From: Solibacillus faecavium
Lineage (GTDB): Bacteria > Bacillota > Bacilli > Bacillales_A > Planococcaceae
Assembly (NCBI RefSeq): GCF_014836905.1
Contig: NZ_JACSPZ010000005.1
Coordinates: forward strand, 124,001 to 188,000
DNA length: 64,000 bases
Direction of reading: 5' to 3'
Within the stretch, counting starts at the first letter, position 1; the number at the start of each line of letters is the position of its first letter. Below the pieces are notes generated by a model, which worked only from the letters and a program-made list of their open reading frames with translations, had not been told where the DNA came from and ran no database searches. Made by a program: the position numbers and the translations under genes. Positions 48,701 to 56,905 of this stretch are shown here, in pieces.

Positions 48701-48782
48701 TTGTATAGCCCTCATGTTCATCATATTCTTCATTTAAATCCATCTTAAAAAGTTTATTAAATTTATTTTTAATCCAACTCAT
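45741..48782 (-). CDS. sftA: DNA translocase SftA (soluble FtsK/SpoIIIE)
   Basis: A 1013-aa cytosolic DNA pump that clears chromosome ends from the closing septum. The first ~580 residues are Glu/Gln-rich, low complexity, with no membrane helix, which distinguishes it from SpoIIIE. The motor has Walker A GLIAGATGSGKSVCINSIL (about 690) and Walker B YLLIVIDELADLMMM. A C-terminal gamma winged helix (LLQRRYHIGYNRAARLIDMLE) reads orientation sequences. It is slightly longer than the B. subtilis protein, through the linker. Its position before murC matches YtpT. Confidence 0.95.
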   Translation of the reverse strand: MSWIKNKFNKLFKMDLNEEYDEHEGYTNTDLNEQHKVRPNYNEQTDRPKNAFRFPLIEDEFKEAAQKEEQQRQTTSFYDEDNEKLSLPNYLQKSTAGREIYDVEVSGIGELLERRRKGKGHSNVIQKNEPVRRLPILKEERENLRKKPSLEEKQVSNQATKPIELRKRFIPTDVPSPVHGFKKPTPIEKLIEKHQDADEQHKNDEPSSLIKVEPENSEALNQFPEAETAVENPLESQQHELVEQSTSEEPLRQSEVVVENENSSEKELILFEVEEDVLEPQEFTEAPDNKDLSPPVIEVEEVEEKKTIEETPAADTMNDVQVKHVTIENSTIHIGQLNVEQVPSTDDNTVIEQKSEETVKPVSTGSRLPFNVVMLKSDKQKLLTKKFVEQHLSQQKHIVIESEEIDEGNEVVNDQNELMDSEMTMTTTFTKEVTTIQQLDDVQNIIDTNPLTLSEGQEQEEQSEMIILQHEPVQKVEDSGGQTEPINDLPLTSVGLLERDENVQQPMEEILEVAATTEEIQELPSIENTSEEVIETPPLPKRIPYVKPPLEYLVPPEEMVEDRDWMDEQGENLVEALSHFQIQAHIESIVQGPAVTQFEITVGQGTKVSKVRNLTDDIKLALAAKDIRIDAPIPGKRSIGIEIPNRISRSVRLSEVTDSASFTDSDSPLEAALGLDLTGKPVTIDLRKMPHGLIAGATGSGKSVCINSILVSLLYKANPNELKLMLIDPKMVELAPFNHIPHLVSPVITDVKAATAALKWAVEEMERRYQLFMHSGARKIEAYNKMCDANGMYAQKLPYLLIVIDELADLMMMSPQDVEDSIVRITQKARAAGIHLIVATQRPSVDVITGLIKSNIPTRIAFSVSSQIDSRTILDTQGAERLLGRGDMLYLGNGMSAPTRIQGTFVTDDEIEEIIEYVREQGEPQYIFKQEELLKRSETVEDQDELFEEVCRFVYEQGSASTSLLQRRYHIGYNRAARLIDMLERQGFVSEPKGSKPRDVFITEEDIVEQFGG

Positions 48783-48923
48783 AAAATACCACTACTTTCC
48801 TTAAAAACATTGCCATTCAAATTTCATTATTTAAACGGTCTTTATATGTATATAAGATTTACACACATCAAAAGCATATCATATTTGCTGTATAAATGCG
48901 CTTTGTCGCTAATAATTTTAAAC

Positions 48924-48972
48924 ATAAAAAAAGTTAGTATGCGAGACTAGGCTCAACATACTAACTTTAGAT
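48924..48972 (-). terminator. ytpR terminator
   Basis: Perfect 12-bp stem AAAGTTAGTATG / CATACTAACTTT, then T on the minus strand. Confidence 0.88.
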
Positions 48973-48976
48973 TAAT

Positions 48977-49591
48977 TTAACGAGAAGGCATTTCGAACGG
49001 ACTACCTACTTCAGCAGAATCCTCTAATACTAAAATCCCTTTCACCTCTGGAGCACCTGGAATTGCTAGTTCCCGTGCAGAGCAAAGCATACCAAACGAA
49101 TCTTCTCCACGTAAATTGCCCTCTTTAATTAATAATCCTGAAGGCATAACTGCACCAACTTTTGCTACTACTACTTTTTGGCCAGCTTCAACATTTGGTG
49201 CACCACATACGATTTGTAATGTCTCGTCACCTACATTTACTTTACACACACTTAATTTATCAGCATTTGGGTGTTTTTCTTTCGCTTCTACATAACCTAC
49301 AACGAATTTAGGGGAGAAATCTACATCCAAAGAAATTTCTGCACCATTAGTCGTTAAGGCTGCCTCTATTTTTTGAACTAATTCAGGAGTAACTTCCACA
49401 TTGCCTGCTACATCCAATTCTAAATATTTGCTAGCATTAAAAAGATTGAATGCTTTTATTTCTCCAGTTGATTCTTCTTTTAATATGGCTACGTCACCAG
49501 CACGTTCAACCTCTGTTTTTACAATGGATTCTGTTGCTAACTGAACTAATAGGACATCTCCTACATGTGCTTTGTTGTATGCTACTTTCAT
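48977..49591 (-). CDS. ytpR: YtpR tRNA-binding-domain protein
   Basis: A 204-aa protein. An N-terminal ~90-residue YtpR-specific domain is followed by an EMAP-II/PheT-type OB-fold tRNA-binding domain from about 105 (VVGYVEAKEKHPNADKLSVCKVNVG, then CGAPNVEAGQKVVVAKVGA and GMLCSARELAIPG). It resembles the free-standing N-terminal module of phenylalanyl-tRNA synthetase beta. The role is unknown, but tRNA binding is likely. The ATGA overlap with ytpQ indicates coupling. Confidence 0.93.
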   Translation of the reverse strand: MKVAYNKAHVGDVLLVQLATESIVKTEVERAGDVAILKEESTGEIKAFNLFNASKYLELDVAGNVEVTPELVQKIEAALTTNGAEISLDVDFSPKFVVGYVEAKEKHPNADKLSVCKVNVGDETLQIVCGAPNVEAGQKVVVAKVGAVMPSGLLIKEGNLRGEDSFGMLCSARELAIPGAPEVKGILVLEDSAEVGSPFEMPSR

Positions 49592-50403
49592 TTTTCGTCT
49601 TGCTCCTTTTTCACTTTGTTTTTTGCTAAAATAAATATTGGTTCTAAATGACCGTTTTCATATACAAATGACAAGCTCGTAATCGGAACCGCGCCAACTG
49701 TAAAGAAATGCATTGTCATCTGCGCTAATACATCATACCCTACTTCATTTCGAATATCACCAATAATTAATACATCCTGGTGTGGTACAGATACTGTCAT
49801 TTCTCCTTCAATTTGACTTTCCATTTCCTTTAAAAAGCTTTCGTTTAATATACGGCTCGCATCATACCCATCATTCTGATTTAAAAAATAATAGATATTG
49901 CCTGAAACTTCATCACGTTTAACAGAAGTCGGTAATTTTTTTACAGAAAAACGGGCAGCTTCGCGGATCTGCTCCTCTGTAACACTTAATTTTGGCAACA
50001 TCGATTCATCAATTAAACGATAAGTTGTCCCTAAATCAAGCGCATAATAAATACGAGTTTCTGCAGTGTGGCTCGTCATTACAAAGGCATGACCATCATT
50101 TGATTTTTTTGGGAAGGATGTGGAACGAATTATTGGATATACAGAAGCCAATCCTCCAAATCCTTGTTCCTCTTCTCGTTCCATTGCTAAAAAAGTTTGT
50201 TCAATTGTATAAACAACTTCCTCAATTGCCTGATGTTTCTTCGTTTTGTACTTCGTCACAATTTCTGGTAAAAAAATATCCATCCCTTTACCGATTTTTT
50301 TGTGATCCAGACGCAATTTATCATGCTTCTCATCGAATGTGAATGTAAAGTTAGCCTCACCCAATTTAGTTTTCAGTTCAGCCACTAATTGTTTCGAATC
50401 CAT
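49588..50403 (-). CDS. ytpQ: YtpQ, DUF1444 protein
   Basis: A 271-aa conserved cytosolic protein (UPF0354/DUF1444). VYPIIRSTSFPKKSNDGHAFVMTSHTAETR, with ALDLGTTYRLIDESML, is the recognisable block. There is no membrane segment and no known catalytic motif. It is paired with ytpR, whose start overlaps its stop. In B. subtilis a thioredoxin gene (ytpP) precedes it; here the upstream gene is a lipoprotein instead. Confidence 0.88.
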   Translation of the reverse strand: MDSKQLVAELKTKLGEANFTFTFDEKHDKLRLDHKKIGKGMDIFLPEIVTKYKTKKHQAIEEVVYTIEQTFLAMEREEEQGFGGLASVYPIIRSTSFPKKSNDGHAFVMTSHTAETRIYYALDLGTTYRLIDESMLPKLSVTEEQIREAARFSVKKLPTSVKRDEVSGNIYYFLNQNDGYDASRILNESFLKEMESQIEGEMTVSVPHQDVLIIGDIRNEVGYDVLAQMTMHFFTVGAVPITSLSFVYENGHLEPIFILAKNKVKKEQDEK

Positions 50404-50423
50404 TCAACCACTCCTTTATCTAA

Positions 50424-50453
50424 TCAAAAACGGCCCACAAATGTGAACCGTTT
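50424..50453 (-). terminator. Terminator after the lipoprotein gene
   Basis: On the minus strand AAACGG...CCGTTTTT with an inner CACA / TGTG, just before ytpQ. Confidence 0.6.
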
Positions 50454-50510
50454 CATCTACTTCACTATTGTAGCAAAAAAGCAATACGAATACTTTGCTC
50501 AATGCTTCAG

Positions 50511-51029
50511 TTATTCAATAACGTTGACCGTCTTTACAATTTCCATCATTTCTTGAATTTTGATATCCAACTTTTTGTCTTCGGAAATCGTAGATAATTT
50601 AACGCCGCCTAAATTTGCAATGAGTTCATATTTCTCTTCAGATTGCTCTACAACTCCCGCAAAGCCAAATAGACCCTCTGATTGAAATGTTTTTTCCTGT
50701 ACAATTTCACCTGTGCTCTCACTCTTGAAAATATCATAATGCAACTGACTATCACTTGTTTCATTTTCGTTTACAAATAAAATATAAGAATCTTTACCAT
50801 TTAGAATTGTATAATTTAAATCATCAATTCCTTTTTCAATACTATATCCTGCCGGTAAGTACAGCTCTATATGTCCAATCGATTTATTCACTTCTTTTGG
50901 TTCACTACCAAACACCGTTTCGGCATTCTCCATTCCAGCTAAAGCTTGTTCCTCAGCTGATTGTGAACACGCAGTTAATACAGCAACTATTGCGATAAGT
51001 ATAGCTGCCTGTATCCATTTACGACTCAT
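50511..51029 (-). CDS. Putative lipoprotein
   Basis: A 172-aa exported lipoprotein: MSRKWIQAAILIAIVAVL, then the lipobox LTAC with Cys at about 21. The mature part is beta-rich and acidic (IGHIELYLPAGYSIEKGIDD, then YILFVNENETSDSQLHYDIF), and I recognise no domain. It is anchored to the outer face of the membrane. It lies between the DUF84 gene and ytpQ on the same strand. Confidence 0.75.
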   Translation of the reverse strand: MSRKWIQAAILIAIVAVLTACSQSAEEQALAGMENAETVFGSEPKEVNKSIGHIELYLPAGYSIEKGIDDLNYTILNGKDSYILFVNENETSDSQLHYDIFKSESTGEIVQEKTFQSEGLFGFAGVVEQSEEKYELIANLGGVKLSTISEDKKLDIKIQEMMEIVKTVNVIE

Positions 51030-51100
51030 AGTTTCCCCTCACTTTCATACTTTCTAACGTATCATAATAATTTTCCAACTTGCAAAGCAACGAAAATGAT

Positions 51101-51637
51101 TTACATTTCTTCTTTCTGTTCTTTGCTCATTTTGAATAATACTTGTCCAACCAATAGCTTTACGATATGTTCAAACATTGCTTTACGATCGATTAAATTA
51201 TGTGTAAAGATGCCTACTGCACCTTGATGTTGACGAATATTTTCGATATTAGTATAGACGTCCATGACAGGTCCAAGTTCCATCCCTACCCGAAGCTCCC
51301 GTGCGATTTCTTCAGGCAATGCAAATTGTGCACCAGAGCTGGCAATGACCGTTCCGTCCTTTAAATTTACAGCTCCCCAGTTACAGCAATACATTGTCCC
51401 TTCTATCTCATCAACCCCGCCTTCAAGACCAAATGTTATATCGGCATTTGTTTTCATCATTGCATTGCGTGCGCGATTAATGGCACCTTGCCTCGTTTCT
51501 TCGTTTGAAAAAGGTTGAACTGATACATCAGAAGGTACATCTATACTTTCCACTGTAGCTTCTGGGAAGAACTGTTTGACAATTGCTTCGACAGCGCCGA
51601 CTTTCGCTTTATTTTTCGTTCCGACTGCTACTTTCAT
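51101..51637 (-). CDS. DUF84 (YjjX-type) inosine/xanthosine triphosphatase
   Basis: A 178-aa protein. MKVAVGTKNKAKVGAVEAIV at the start and ETRQGAINRARNAM, then ITFGLEGGVDEIEG, are the DUF84/YjjX family landmarks. Relatives hydrolyse ITP/XTP to cleanse the nucleotide pool. It has a non-standard Lys/Glu-rich tail. Ribosome binding site GGAGATG. Exact substrate preference is not readable. Confidence 0.85.
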   Translation of the reverse strand: MKVAVGTKNKAKVGAVEAIVKQFFPEATVESIDVPSDVSVQPFSNEETRQGAINRARNAMMKTNADITFGLEGGVDEIEGTMYCCNWGAVNLKDGTVIASSGAQFALPEEIARELRVGMELGPVMDVYTNIENIRQHQGAVGIFTHNLIDRKAMFEHIVKLLVGQVLFKMSKEQKEEM

Positions 51638-51719
51638 CTTTTCATCTCCAAGTTGATCAATTTAGGAAAAAGTTCTTAAAACCCGTTTCCTTATGTAGAT
51701 TGCCTATCCCGTTTATTTT

Positions 51720-51760
51720 CACAAAAAAACAAGGATGCAATTATTTCACATCCTTGTATT
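51720..51760 (-). terminator. ytoP terminator
   Basis: Stem ACAAGGATG / CATCCTTGT with seven T on the minus strand. Confidence 0.88.
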
Positions 51761-51781
51761 ATAATATATTCTTCTATTTTT

Positions 51782-52858
51782 TTATACGTTTGCACGTATT
51801 GAATCAATTGTGGAACGGTCTGCCGATTGAACTAACTTAACAAGCAACTCTTTTGCCGCTGCATAATCATCCACATGAATAATGGAAGCAGATGTATGAA
51901 TATAGCGGGAACAAATTCCAATTACAGCAGAAGGGATACCATCATTTTGCGTATGCACTCGACCTGCATCCGTACCACCTGGAGATACGAAATATTGGTA
52001 AGGAATTTTATTTGTTTCGGCTGTATCCAATACAAACTCGCGCATCCCGCGGTGAGTCACCATTGAACGGTCAAAAATGCGTAATAACGGACCGTTACCC
52101 AATTGTCCGAACTCATTTTTATCACCGGATGTATCATTTGCTGGCGATGCATCTAATGCAAAGAAAAAGTCCGGCTTAATCATATTTGCAGAAACTGCCG
52201 CTCCGCGTAAACCTACTTCTTCCATGACATTTGCACCCGAATAGATATGGCTGTTCACTTCTGTTCCATGAAGCTCCTTTAAAAGCTCGATTGCCAATCC
52301 ACAGCCGTAACGATTATCCCAAGCTTTTGCCATAATTTTTTTGGGGTTTGCCATCGGTGTAAATGGACATACAGGAATAATTGATTGACCTGGACGTACA
52401 CCTAATTTTATCGCATCTTCTTTTGAATCTGCTCCGATATCAATCAACATATTTTTAATATCCATTGGTTTTGAACGCTCCGCATCTGTTAATAAATGTG
52501 GAGGAATTGATGCAATGACCCCTGGAATTTCACGTTCTTTAGTATAGACTGTCACACGTTGTGCCAACATTACCTGGTTCCACCAGCCACCAAGAGTTTG
52601 GAAGCGAATCATTCCATTGTCAGTGATGGAAGTAACCATGAACGCTACTTCATCCATATGCCCCGCTACTAAAATTTTCGGTGCATTTTCGTCCTTTGCT
52701 TGACGTACGCCAAAAATGCCCCCTAAATTGTCCTGAATAATTTCATCGGAATACTTTTCTAATTCTGAACGCATAAAATTACGAACAGCACGTTCATTAC
52801 CTGGTGCTCCAGGAAGTTCTGTTAACGTTTTAAATAGGGCCAGTGTGTCTTGATTCAT
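51782..52858 (-). CDS. ytoP: M42 family aminopeptidase YtoP
   Basis: A 358-aa dizinc aminopeptidase. The metal and catalytic motifs are [14 protein letters not shown] (His/Asp), [16 protein letters not shown] (bridging Asp), [15 protein letters not shown] (catalytic Glu pair), [10 protein letters not shown] (Asp) and [11 protein letters not shown], with [11 protein letters not shown] supplying the last His. It probably forms a dodecameric cage trimming peptides. It is the same as B. subtilis YtoP in place and length. Confidence 0.94.
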   Translation of the reverse strand: MNQDTLALFKTLTELPGAPGNERAVRNFMRSELEKYSDEIIQDNLGGIFGVRQAKDENAPKILVAGHMDEVAFMVTSITDNGMIRFQTLGGWWNQVMLAQRVTVYTKEREIPGVIASIPPHLLTDAERSKPMDIKNMLIDIGADSKEDAIKLGVRPGQSIIPVCPFTPMANPKKIMAKAWDNRYGCGLAIELLKELHGTEVNSHIYSGANVMEEVGLRGAAVSANMIKPDFFFALDASPANDTSGDKNEFGQLGNGPLLRIFDRSMVTHRGMREFVLDTAETNKIPYQYFVSPGGTDAGRVHTQNDGIPSAVIGICSRYIHTSASIIHVDDYAAAKELLVKLVQSADRSTIDSIRANV

Positions 52859-52941
52859 TATGTAACACCTCTATAAGTAGATTTGCACTTATTATAACAC
52901 AAAATTAATTGAGTATTTCGACTTTCGAACCTTCTATTTTT

Positions 52942-52970
52942 TTTACACTATTTTCAGAGTGTGTTAAAGT
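52942..52970 (+). promoter_or_regulatory. ytzB promoter
   Basis: TTTACA (52942-52947), 17 bp, TAAAGT (52965-52970) with a TGn extension. Confidence 0.55.
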
Positions 52971-53003
52971 AAATATAGTGAATATTTTGAGGAGGTTTTT
53001 GGG

Positions 53004-53318
53004 ATGAACTTAAAAGATTTTACAATAGGTCTTGTAACAGGGGTGGCAGCAGCTGTCATCGTAAAGGAAATGAGCAATCGCGTTGCGCCATATGCAAATC
53101 CTGATCATATTTTAACAAACATTAAAGATGAATTTAAAAAGCAGGCACCGATTGATGGTTCTTGGATTTATATGAAAACTGAAAACTTCAGTAATGGCTT
53201 TACAGAAACACCTGTATATCGTGGTGGTATTTCCCGTACGATGAATGGGGAGTTAGAGAATTACGAATTTGCAGCAGATGCCCGTTCTGGTGCAATTGTA
53301 GATATTAAACAAGTTTAG
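53004..53318 (+). CDS. ytzB: YtzB-like PepSY protein
   Basis: A 104-aa small protein. An N-terminal hydrophobic stretch (MNLKDFTIGLVTGVAAAVIV) precedes a PepSY-like fold ending in YEFAADARSGAIVDIKQV. APIDGSWIYMKTENF and YRGGISRTMNGELE match B. subtilis YtzB. It probably sits at the membrane; the role is unknown. Strong ribosome binding site (GAGGAGG). Confidence 0.85.
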   Translation: MNLKDFTIGLVTGVAAAVIVKEMSNRVAPYANPDHILTNIKDEFKKQAPIDGSWIYMKTENFSNGFTETPVYRGGISRTMNGELENYEFAADARSGAIVDIKQV

Positions 53319-53324
53319 AAATAT

Positions 53325-53360
53325 AAATGCGATGACGAAATATGTCATCGTATTTTTTTT
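53325..53360 (+). terminator. ytzB terminator
   Basis: Stem AAATGCGATGAC / GTCATCGTATTT then T. Confidence 0.85.
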
Positions 53361-53381
53361 GAACAAAAAGTAAATTTTATT

Positions 53382-53415
53382 AGTCAAGTTGACAAATATA
53401 CTTGTCAACTTGACT
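53382..53415. promoter_or_regulatory. 14-bp inverted repeat ahead of the XRE gene
   Basis: AGTCAAGTTGACAA (53382-53395) and TTGTCAACTTGACT (53402-53415) with a 6-nt centre. It contains TTGACA/TTGACT hexamers that may serve as a -35, and is followed by six T. It could be a repressor operator or a second terminator. Confidence 0.55.
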
Positions 53416-53449
53416 TTTTTACTTTACACTTCATTTAAGAGGTGAGGAA

Positions 53450-53656
53450 ATGAAAACTCGGCTAAAGGAGTTACGGGCAAGGTATCAGTTAAACCAAACC
53501 GAATTGGCAAAGCGGGCAAAAGTATCGAGACAGACAATCAGCTTAATAGAACGAGAAGAACTCGTCCCTTCGCTATTAATTGCCGTCAGAATATCAAAAA
53601 TTTTAAATGAGCCTATTGATGAGATTTTTATTTTTGAGGAGGATGAGTTGGAATGA
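53450..53656 (+). CDS. Small XRE-family HTH regulator
   Basis: A 68-aa Cro/CI-type HTH (LKELRARYQLNQTELAKRAK, then VSRQTISLIEREELVPSLL and IFEEDELE at the end). This stand-alone type is usually paired with a membrane protein. It overlaps the next gene by 4 bp, so the two are one unit. Likely autoregulated through the inverted repeat just upstream; that is inference. Confidence 0.9.
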   Translation: MKTRLKELRARYQLNQTELAKRAKVSRQTISLIEREELVPSLLIAVRISKILNEPIDEIFIFEEDELE

Positions 53657-54336
53657 AAAAAACGTTAATACAGCTTTTAGGTGGAGCGGCTATAGGTGCA
53701 CCTATTGGATTTTTCACCGTAAGCGGTAATTTTGCACTACCGATATATGAAATCGCTACTGAAATGACCCTTGTGTTTTTAGGCATTGCATTTCTTTTAT
53801 TAGTTGGAAGCTTGCTGAAATTAGCTCAGTTAAAACAAAAATCTGCACAGCAATTTTCAGGAGATGAAGAAGATTTACATGAACAATATTTATATACATT
53901 GTATAGCGATGTTTCTTTAGCAAGTAATATTGCTCTAATTTTAAGTATTGTAGCAATGTGTATTGGAGTAATTACCGAACAATCTATTGTCATTTTAATA
54001 TTATCAATTTTCGTTGTTTTACTTTCAATTTTATCAACTATCTTAGTAGGAACATCTTTGAAATATGCGTATCCTAATCGGGAATTTCCTTCCTTTAATG
54101 ATAATCAATATTCAAAAAAACTATTAGAAATGTCAGATGAAGGTGAACGCCATGTTATGCTTCAAGGATTTTATTCTGCCTTCAATACGGCTAATATTTT
54201 ATTGCTCGCATCATTATTATTATTGATGTTCTATTCAATCGCTTCGGGAGAATCCCAGCTATTCGCGATTCTAATTATTTCTCTTATATTAATAATCGTG
54301 AACACACAATATATGTTAAAAGTACGTAATCGATAA
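53653..54336 (+). CDS. DUF3169-like six-helix membrane protein
   Basis: 227 aa with six hydrophobic helices (about 5-24, 35-52, 84-104, 108-130, 176-196, 200-222). A cytosolic loop after helix 2 contains QLKQKSAQQFSGDEEDLHEQ. The gene pairing with a small XRE regulator and the topology suggest the DUF3169 family, which lacks a known activity. It is translationally coupled to the regulator (ATGA). No ABC transporter partner is nearby. Confidence 0.7.
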   Translation: MKKTLIQLLGGAAIGAPIGFFTVSGNFALPIYEIATEMTLVFLGIAFLLLVGSLLKLAQLKQKSAQQFSGDEEDLHEQYLYTLYSDVSLASNIALILSIVAMCIGVITEQSIVILILSIFVVLLSILSTILVGTSLKYAYPNREFPSFNDNQYSKKLLEMSDEGERHVMLQGFYSAFNTANILLLASLLLLMFYSIASGESQLFAILIISLILIIVNTQYMLKVRNR

Positions 54337-54382
54337 AAAAAGCGCCTGCATGAATTGAAAAAATCATGCTGGCGCTTTTTTA
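54335..54382. terminator. Bidirectional terminator, DUF3169 / ytnP
   Basis: Stem AAAAAGCGCCTGCATGA / TCATGCTGGCGCTTTTT between convergent genes. Confidence 0.9.
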
Positions 54383-54383
54383 C

Positions 54384-55244
54384 TTACTTAATTAAAGCCT
54401 CTTTCGAACGTTCCAAGCTGTCCGTTATTACTTTTCCTGTTGTATCCCATTGAATCATACGGTAATACGCATCATGGTAGAAAATAAACCGGTAGTTATT
54501 TTCGAGTGCTTCTTTCAGTAATTTTTCCTTTGCATATACGCTTGTCATCGGGTAATCATCATACGCCAATACCCAAAGTGGATTTTGGTGAGCATGCGTT
54601 GGCATAATATCCGCCATATGTAGCGCCACTTCACCATTTTGCTCCAGGCGAATAATCGCATGTCCTTCACTATGGCCACCCGTATGAATCATTTTTAAAC
54701 CTGGTGCTACTTCAAATTCGCCTTCAAATGTAGAAACTAAATGTTCTACTGGCTCCCAATTTTCTTTCCAGTACGTATTTTTCGAGCGAATATTCGGGTT
54801 ACGCATTTCATCCCACTCGATTTGTGTTGTGTAAATTACAGCATTCGGGAAGACAGGAACTAGCTTGTCACCTTCCCATTTTGTTAAGCCACCTGCATGA
54901 TCGAAATGTAGATGCGTCATTAATATTGCATCAATATCACTCGGCTGTAATCCAGCTTCAGCTAAGCTTTTTTCAATTGTTGATTCTTCTGAAACACCGA
55001 AATTACGAAGTTGCTTTTCATTTAATTTTCCAGCACCAACACCAGAATCTACTAAATAATTTTTCCCCTCATATTGAATTAAGATTGGTTCACATGCTAA
55101 TTCAATTTGGTTCAGTTCATTTACTGGATATTTACGAGACCACAGTGCTTTTGGCACTACCCCAAACATAGCCCCGCCATCCAGTGCTGTAACACCCCCA
55201 TGTAACCATGTTAGTGTCATGTTGTGAAATTCAAATCGATCCAT
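54384..55244 (-). CDS. ytnP: MBL-fold lactonase-like hydrolase YtnP
   Basis: A 286-aa metallo-beta-lactamase-fold protein. The dizinc motif is [19 protein letters not shown], with [15 protein letters not shown] and [14 protein letters not shown] supplying further ligands. B. subtilis YtnP degrades signalling lactones and disrupts Streptomyces signalling; the same activity is plausible, not shown. Ribosome binding site GGGGGATGG. It lies 24 bp downstream of trmB. Confidence 0.88.
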   Translation of the reverse strand: MDRFEFHNMTLTWLHGGVTALDGGAMFGVVPKALWSRKYPVNELNQIELACEPILIQYEGKNYLVDSGVGAGKLNEKQLRNFGVSEESTIEKSLAEAGLQPSDIDAILMTHLHFDHAGGLTKWEGDKLVPVFPNAVIYTTQIEWDEMRNPNIRSKNTYWKENWEPVEHLVSTFEGEFEVAPGLKMIHTGGHSEGHAIIRLEQNGEVALHMADIMPTHAHQNPLWVLAYDDYPMTSVYAKEKLLKEALENNYRFIFYHDAYYRMIQWDTTGKVITDSLERSKEALIK

Positions 55245-55268
55245 TTCTCCATCCCCCTAAATCATAAA

Positions 55269-55916
55269 TTATTTAGTTTTGAATTGACATTCTAGTCGAT
55301 AAATTGGTTGACCGAGCTTCGAGAATCTCTCCTCGTACTCTGTCATAATATTATCTTCCGGCATATTCGCATGTAAATCTAACGATACATATTTTAATGC
55401 CATGCCGTACTCATTCATACTTACTAGCGAATATTCAAAAAGACCACGGTTATCCGTTTTGAAGTGGATTTCCCCGTTATCGACTAAAACATTTTCATAA
55501 ATTTTCAAGAAGCCGCCATGTGTTAATCGTCGTTTCGCATGGCGAACTTTAGGCCATGGATCCGAAAAGTTTAAATATACACGACTAACATCACCTTTGC
55601 CAAAGAACTCTTCTAACTTCTCGCCATTTACTTTCAATAATCGTAAATTTGCAGGCTTATTTGCTGCTACGATTTTTTCCAAGGCACATACTATAACACT
55701 ATCAAATAATTCAATTCCAATATAGTTAATATCAGGGTTTTGAAGAGCCATCCCTAATACAAATTGTCCTTTGCCTGTACCCACTTCAATATGAATTGGG
55801 TTGTCATTACCAAATACTTCATTCCATTTCCCTTTATAATGCTCAGGGTTTGGGATAATCACATCCGGATGTTCCTGAATATAATCTGCTGCCCATGGTT
55901 TATGCTTTAATCTCAC
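55269..55916 (-). CDS. trmB: tRNA (guanine-N7-)-methyltransferase
   Basis: A 215-aa TrmB that methylates G46 of t[19 protein letters not shown] is the SAM loop. [20 protein letters not shown] is the TrmB signature, and [16 protein letters not shown] closes it. The start is GTG (complement of 55914-55916), 8 nt after GAGGATA. ytmP, next to it in B. subtilis, is absent. Confidence 0.96.
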   Translation of the reverse strand: MRLKHKPWAADYIQEHPDVIIPNPEHYKGKWNEVFGNDNPIHIEVGTGKGQFVLGMALQNPDINYIGIELFDSVIVCALEKIVAANKPANLRLLKVNGEKLEEFFGKGDVSRVYLNFSDPWPKVRHAKRRLTHGGFLKIYENVLVDNGEIHFKTDNRGLFEYSLVSMNEYGMALKYVSLDLHANMPEDNIMTEYEERFSKLGQPIYRLECQFKTK

Positions 55917-55981
55917 TTACTTATCCTCATTTCTGTTGTTTGCATGTCTCATATTATAGCTTATATAATCTATTTTTGCTT

Positions 55982-56902
55982 TTATTTTGCTAAACTCCAT
56001 GCTTTTTGATGAACCGATATTTCAATAGTATTCATATGTTGCTGTAATTTTTGTTTTTCCCCATCTGCATGTGCCATAATAGGTTCCTCAAAAAACAACT
56101 GTATGCTGTGCATTGAAAACTGGTGTACTTCTCTCATGCCTGTATGTTTAGCAAAAAATACACTCCCGAAAACAAATAATAATTTCCACTTCGATAAATT
56201 GGATACAACTGTAACTTCCAATGTTCCGTCACAAGTGTTGGAAGCGGGAGATAACTTCATCCCACCCCCAAAATACGGCTGGTTGCTGACGGTTGTGAAC
56301 CACACATTTTCAAATCGTTGTTCTTTCCCGTCCAGAAGGATCGTTAAATGAAACGGCTTATATGTAAATAAGGCAGAAATTACATAATACGGATAACTGA
56401 GCTTCCCTAGCTTCCATCTATTCAGAGATTTTTTCAGTTTGGATTCGTTTGCCTTCATTGCAACAAATGCATCAAAACCGACACCAAAATTATTAATAAA
56501 ATATTTTGATGTACCATTAAATAGTGCACTTCCATAATCATGTAGGGAACGAGTTGGGTATTTAATAAACTGTTCGAGCTGTTTGCCTGTTTTAAATGTT
56601 TCGAAGCCACGGGCAAAATCATTACCAGAACCCGCTGCAATTACGCCAATATATACATGTTCAAAATGTACGACACCGTTCAAAACTTCATGAACTGTTC
56701 CGTCTCCCCCTACCGCTATTAAACAGACCGGATTTTGTTTTGTAGCGCGCTCGGTAATTTCTTTTACGATCAATAACGTATGGCCTGCATATTGTGTCCA
56801 ATGGGTAGTATACGGCAAAGTTAAATCCTGTTTAAATTGCTCCCAACGCTTTATCCCTCGTCCATTACCGGCATTAGAATTAATAATAAAATGTAATTCC
56901 AT
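55982..56902 (-). CDS. ytlR: Diacylglycerol/lipid kinase family protein
   Basis: A 306-aa DagK-catalytic-domain protein. IINSNAGNGRGIKRW and CLIAVGGDGTVHEVLNGVV (GGDGT) are the nucleotide loop, followed by GVIAAGSGNDFARGF. The second domain has PYFGGGMKLSPASNTCDGTLEVTVV. It phosphorylates a lipid, probably at the inner leaflet. The identity as YtlR is based on family and neighbourhood. It starts 3 bp after the NERD-like gene stop. Confidence 0.85.
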   Translation of the reverse strand: MELHFIINSNAGNGRGIKRWEQFKQDLTLPYTTHWTQYAGHTLLIVKEITERATKQNPVCLIAVGGDGTVHEVLNGVVHFEHVYIGVIAAGSGNDFARGFETFKTGKQLEQFIKYPTRSLHDYGSALFNGTSKYFINNFGVGFDAFVAMKANESKLKKSLNRWKLGKLSYPYYVISALFTYKPFHLTILLDGKEQRFENVWFTTVSNQPYFGGGMKLSPASNTCDGTLEVTVVSNLSKWKLLFVFGSVFFAKHTGMREVHQFSMHSIQLFFEEPIMAHADGEKQKLQQHMNTIEISVHQKAWSLAK

Positions 56903-56905
56903 TTG

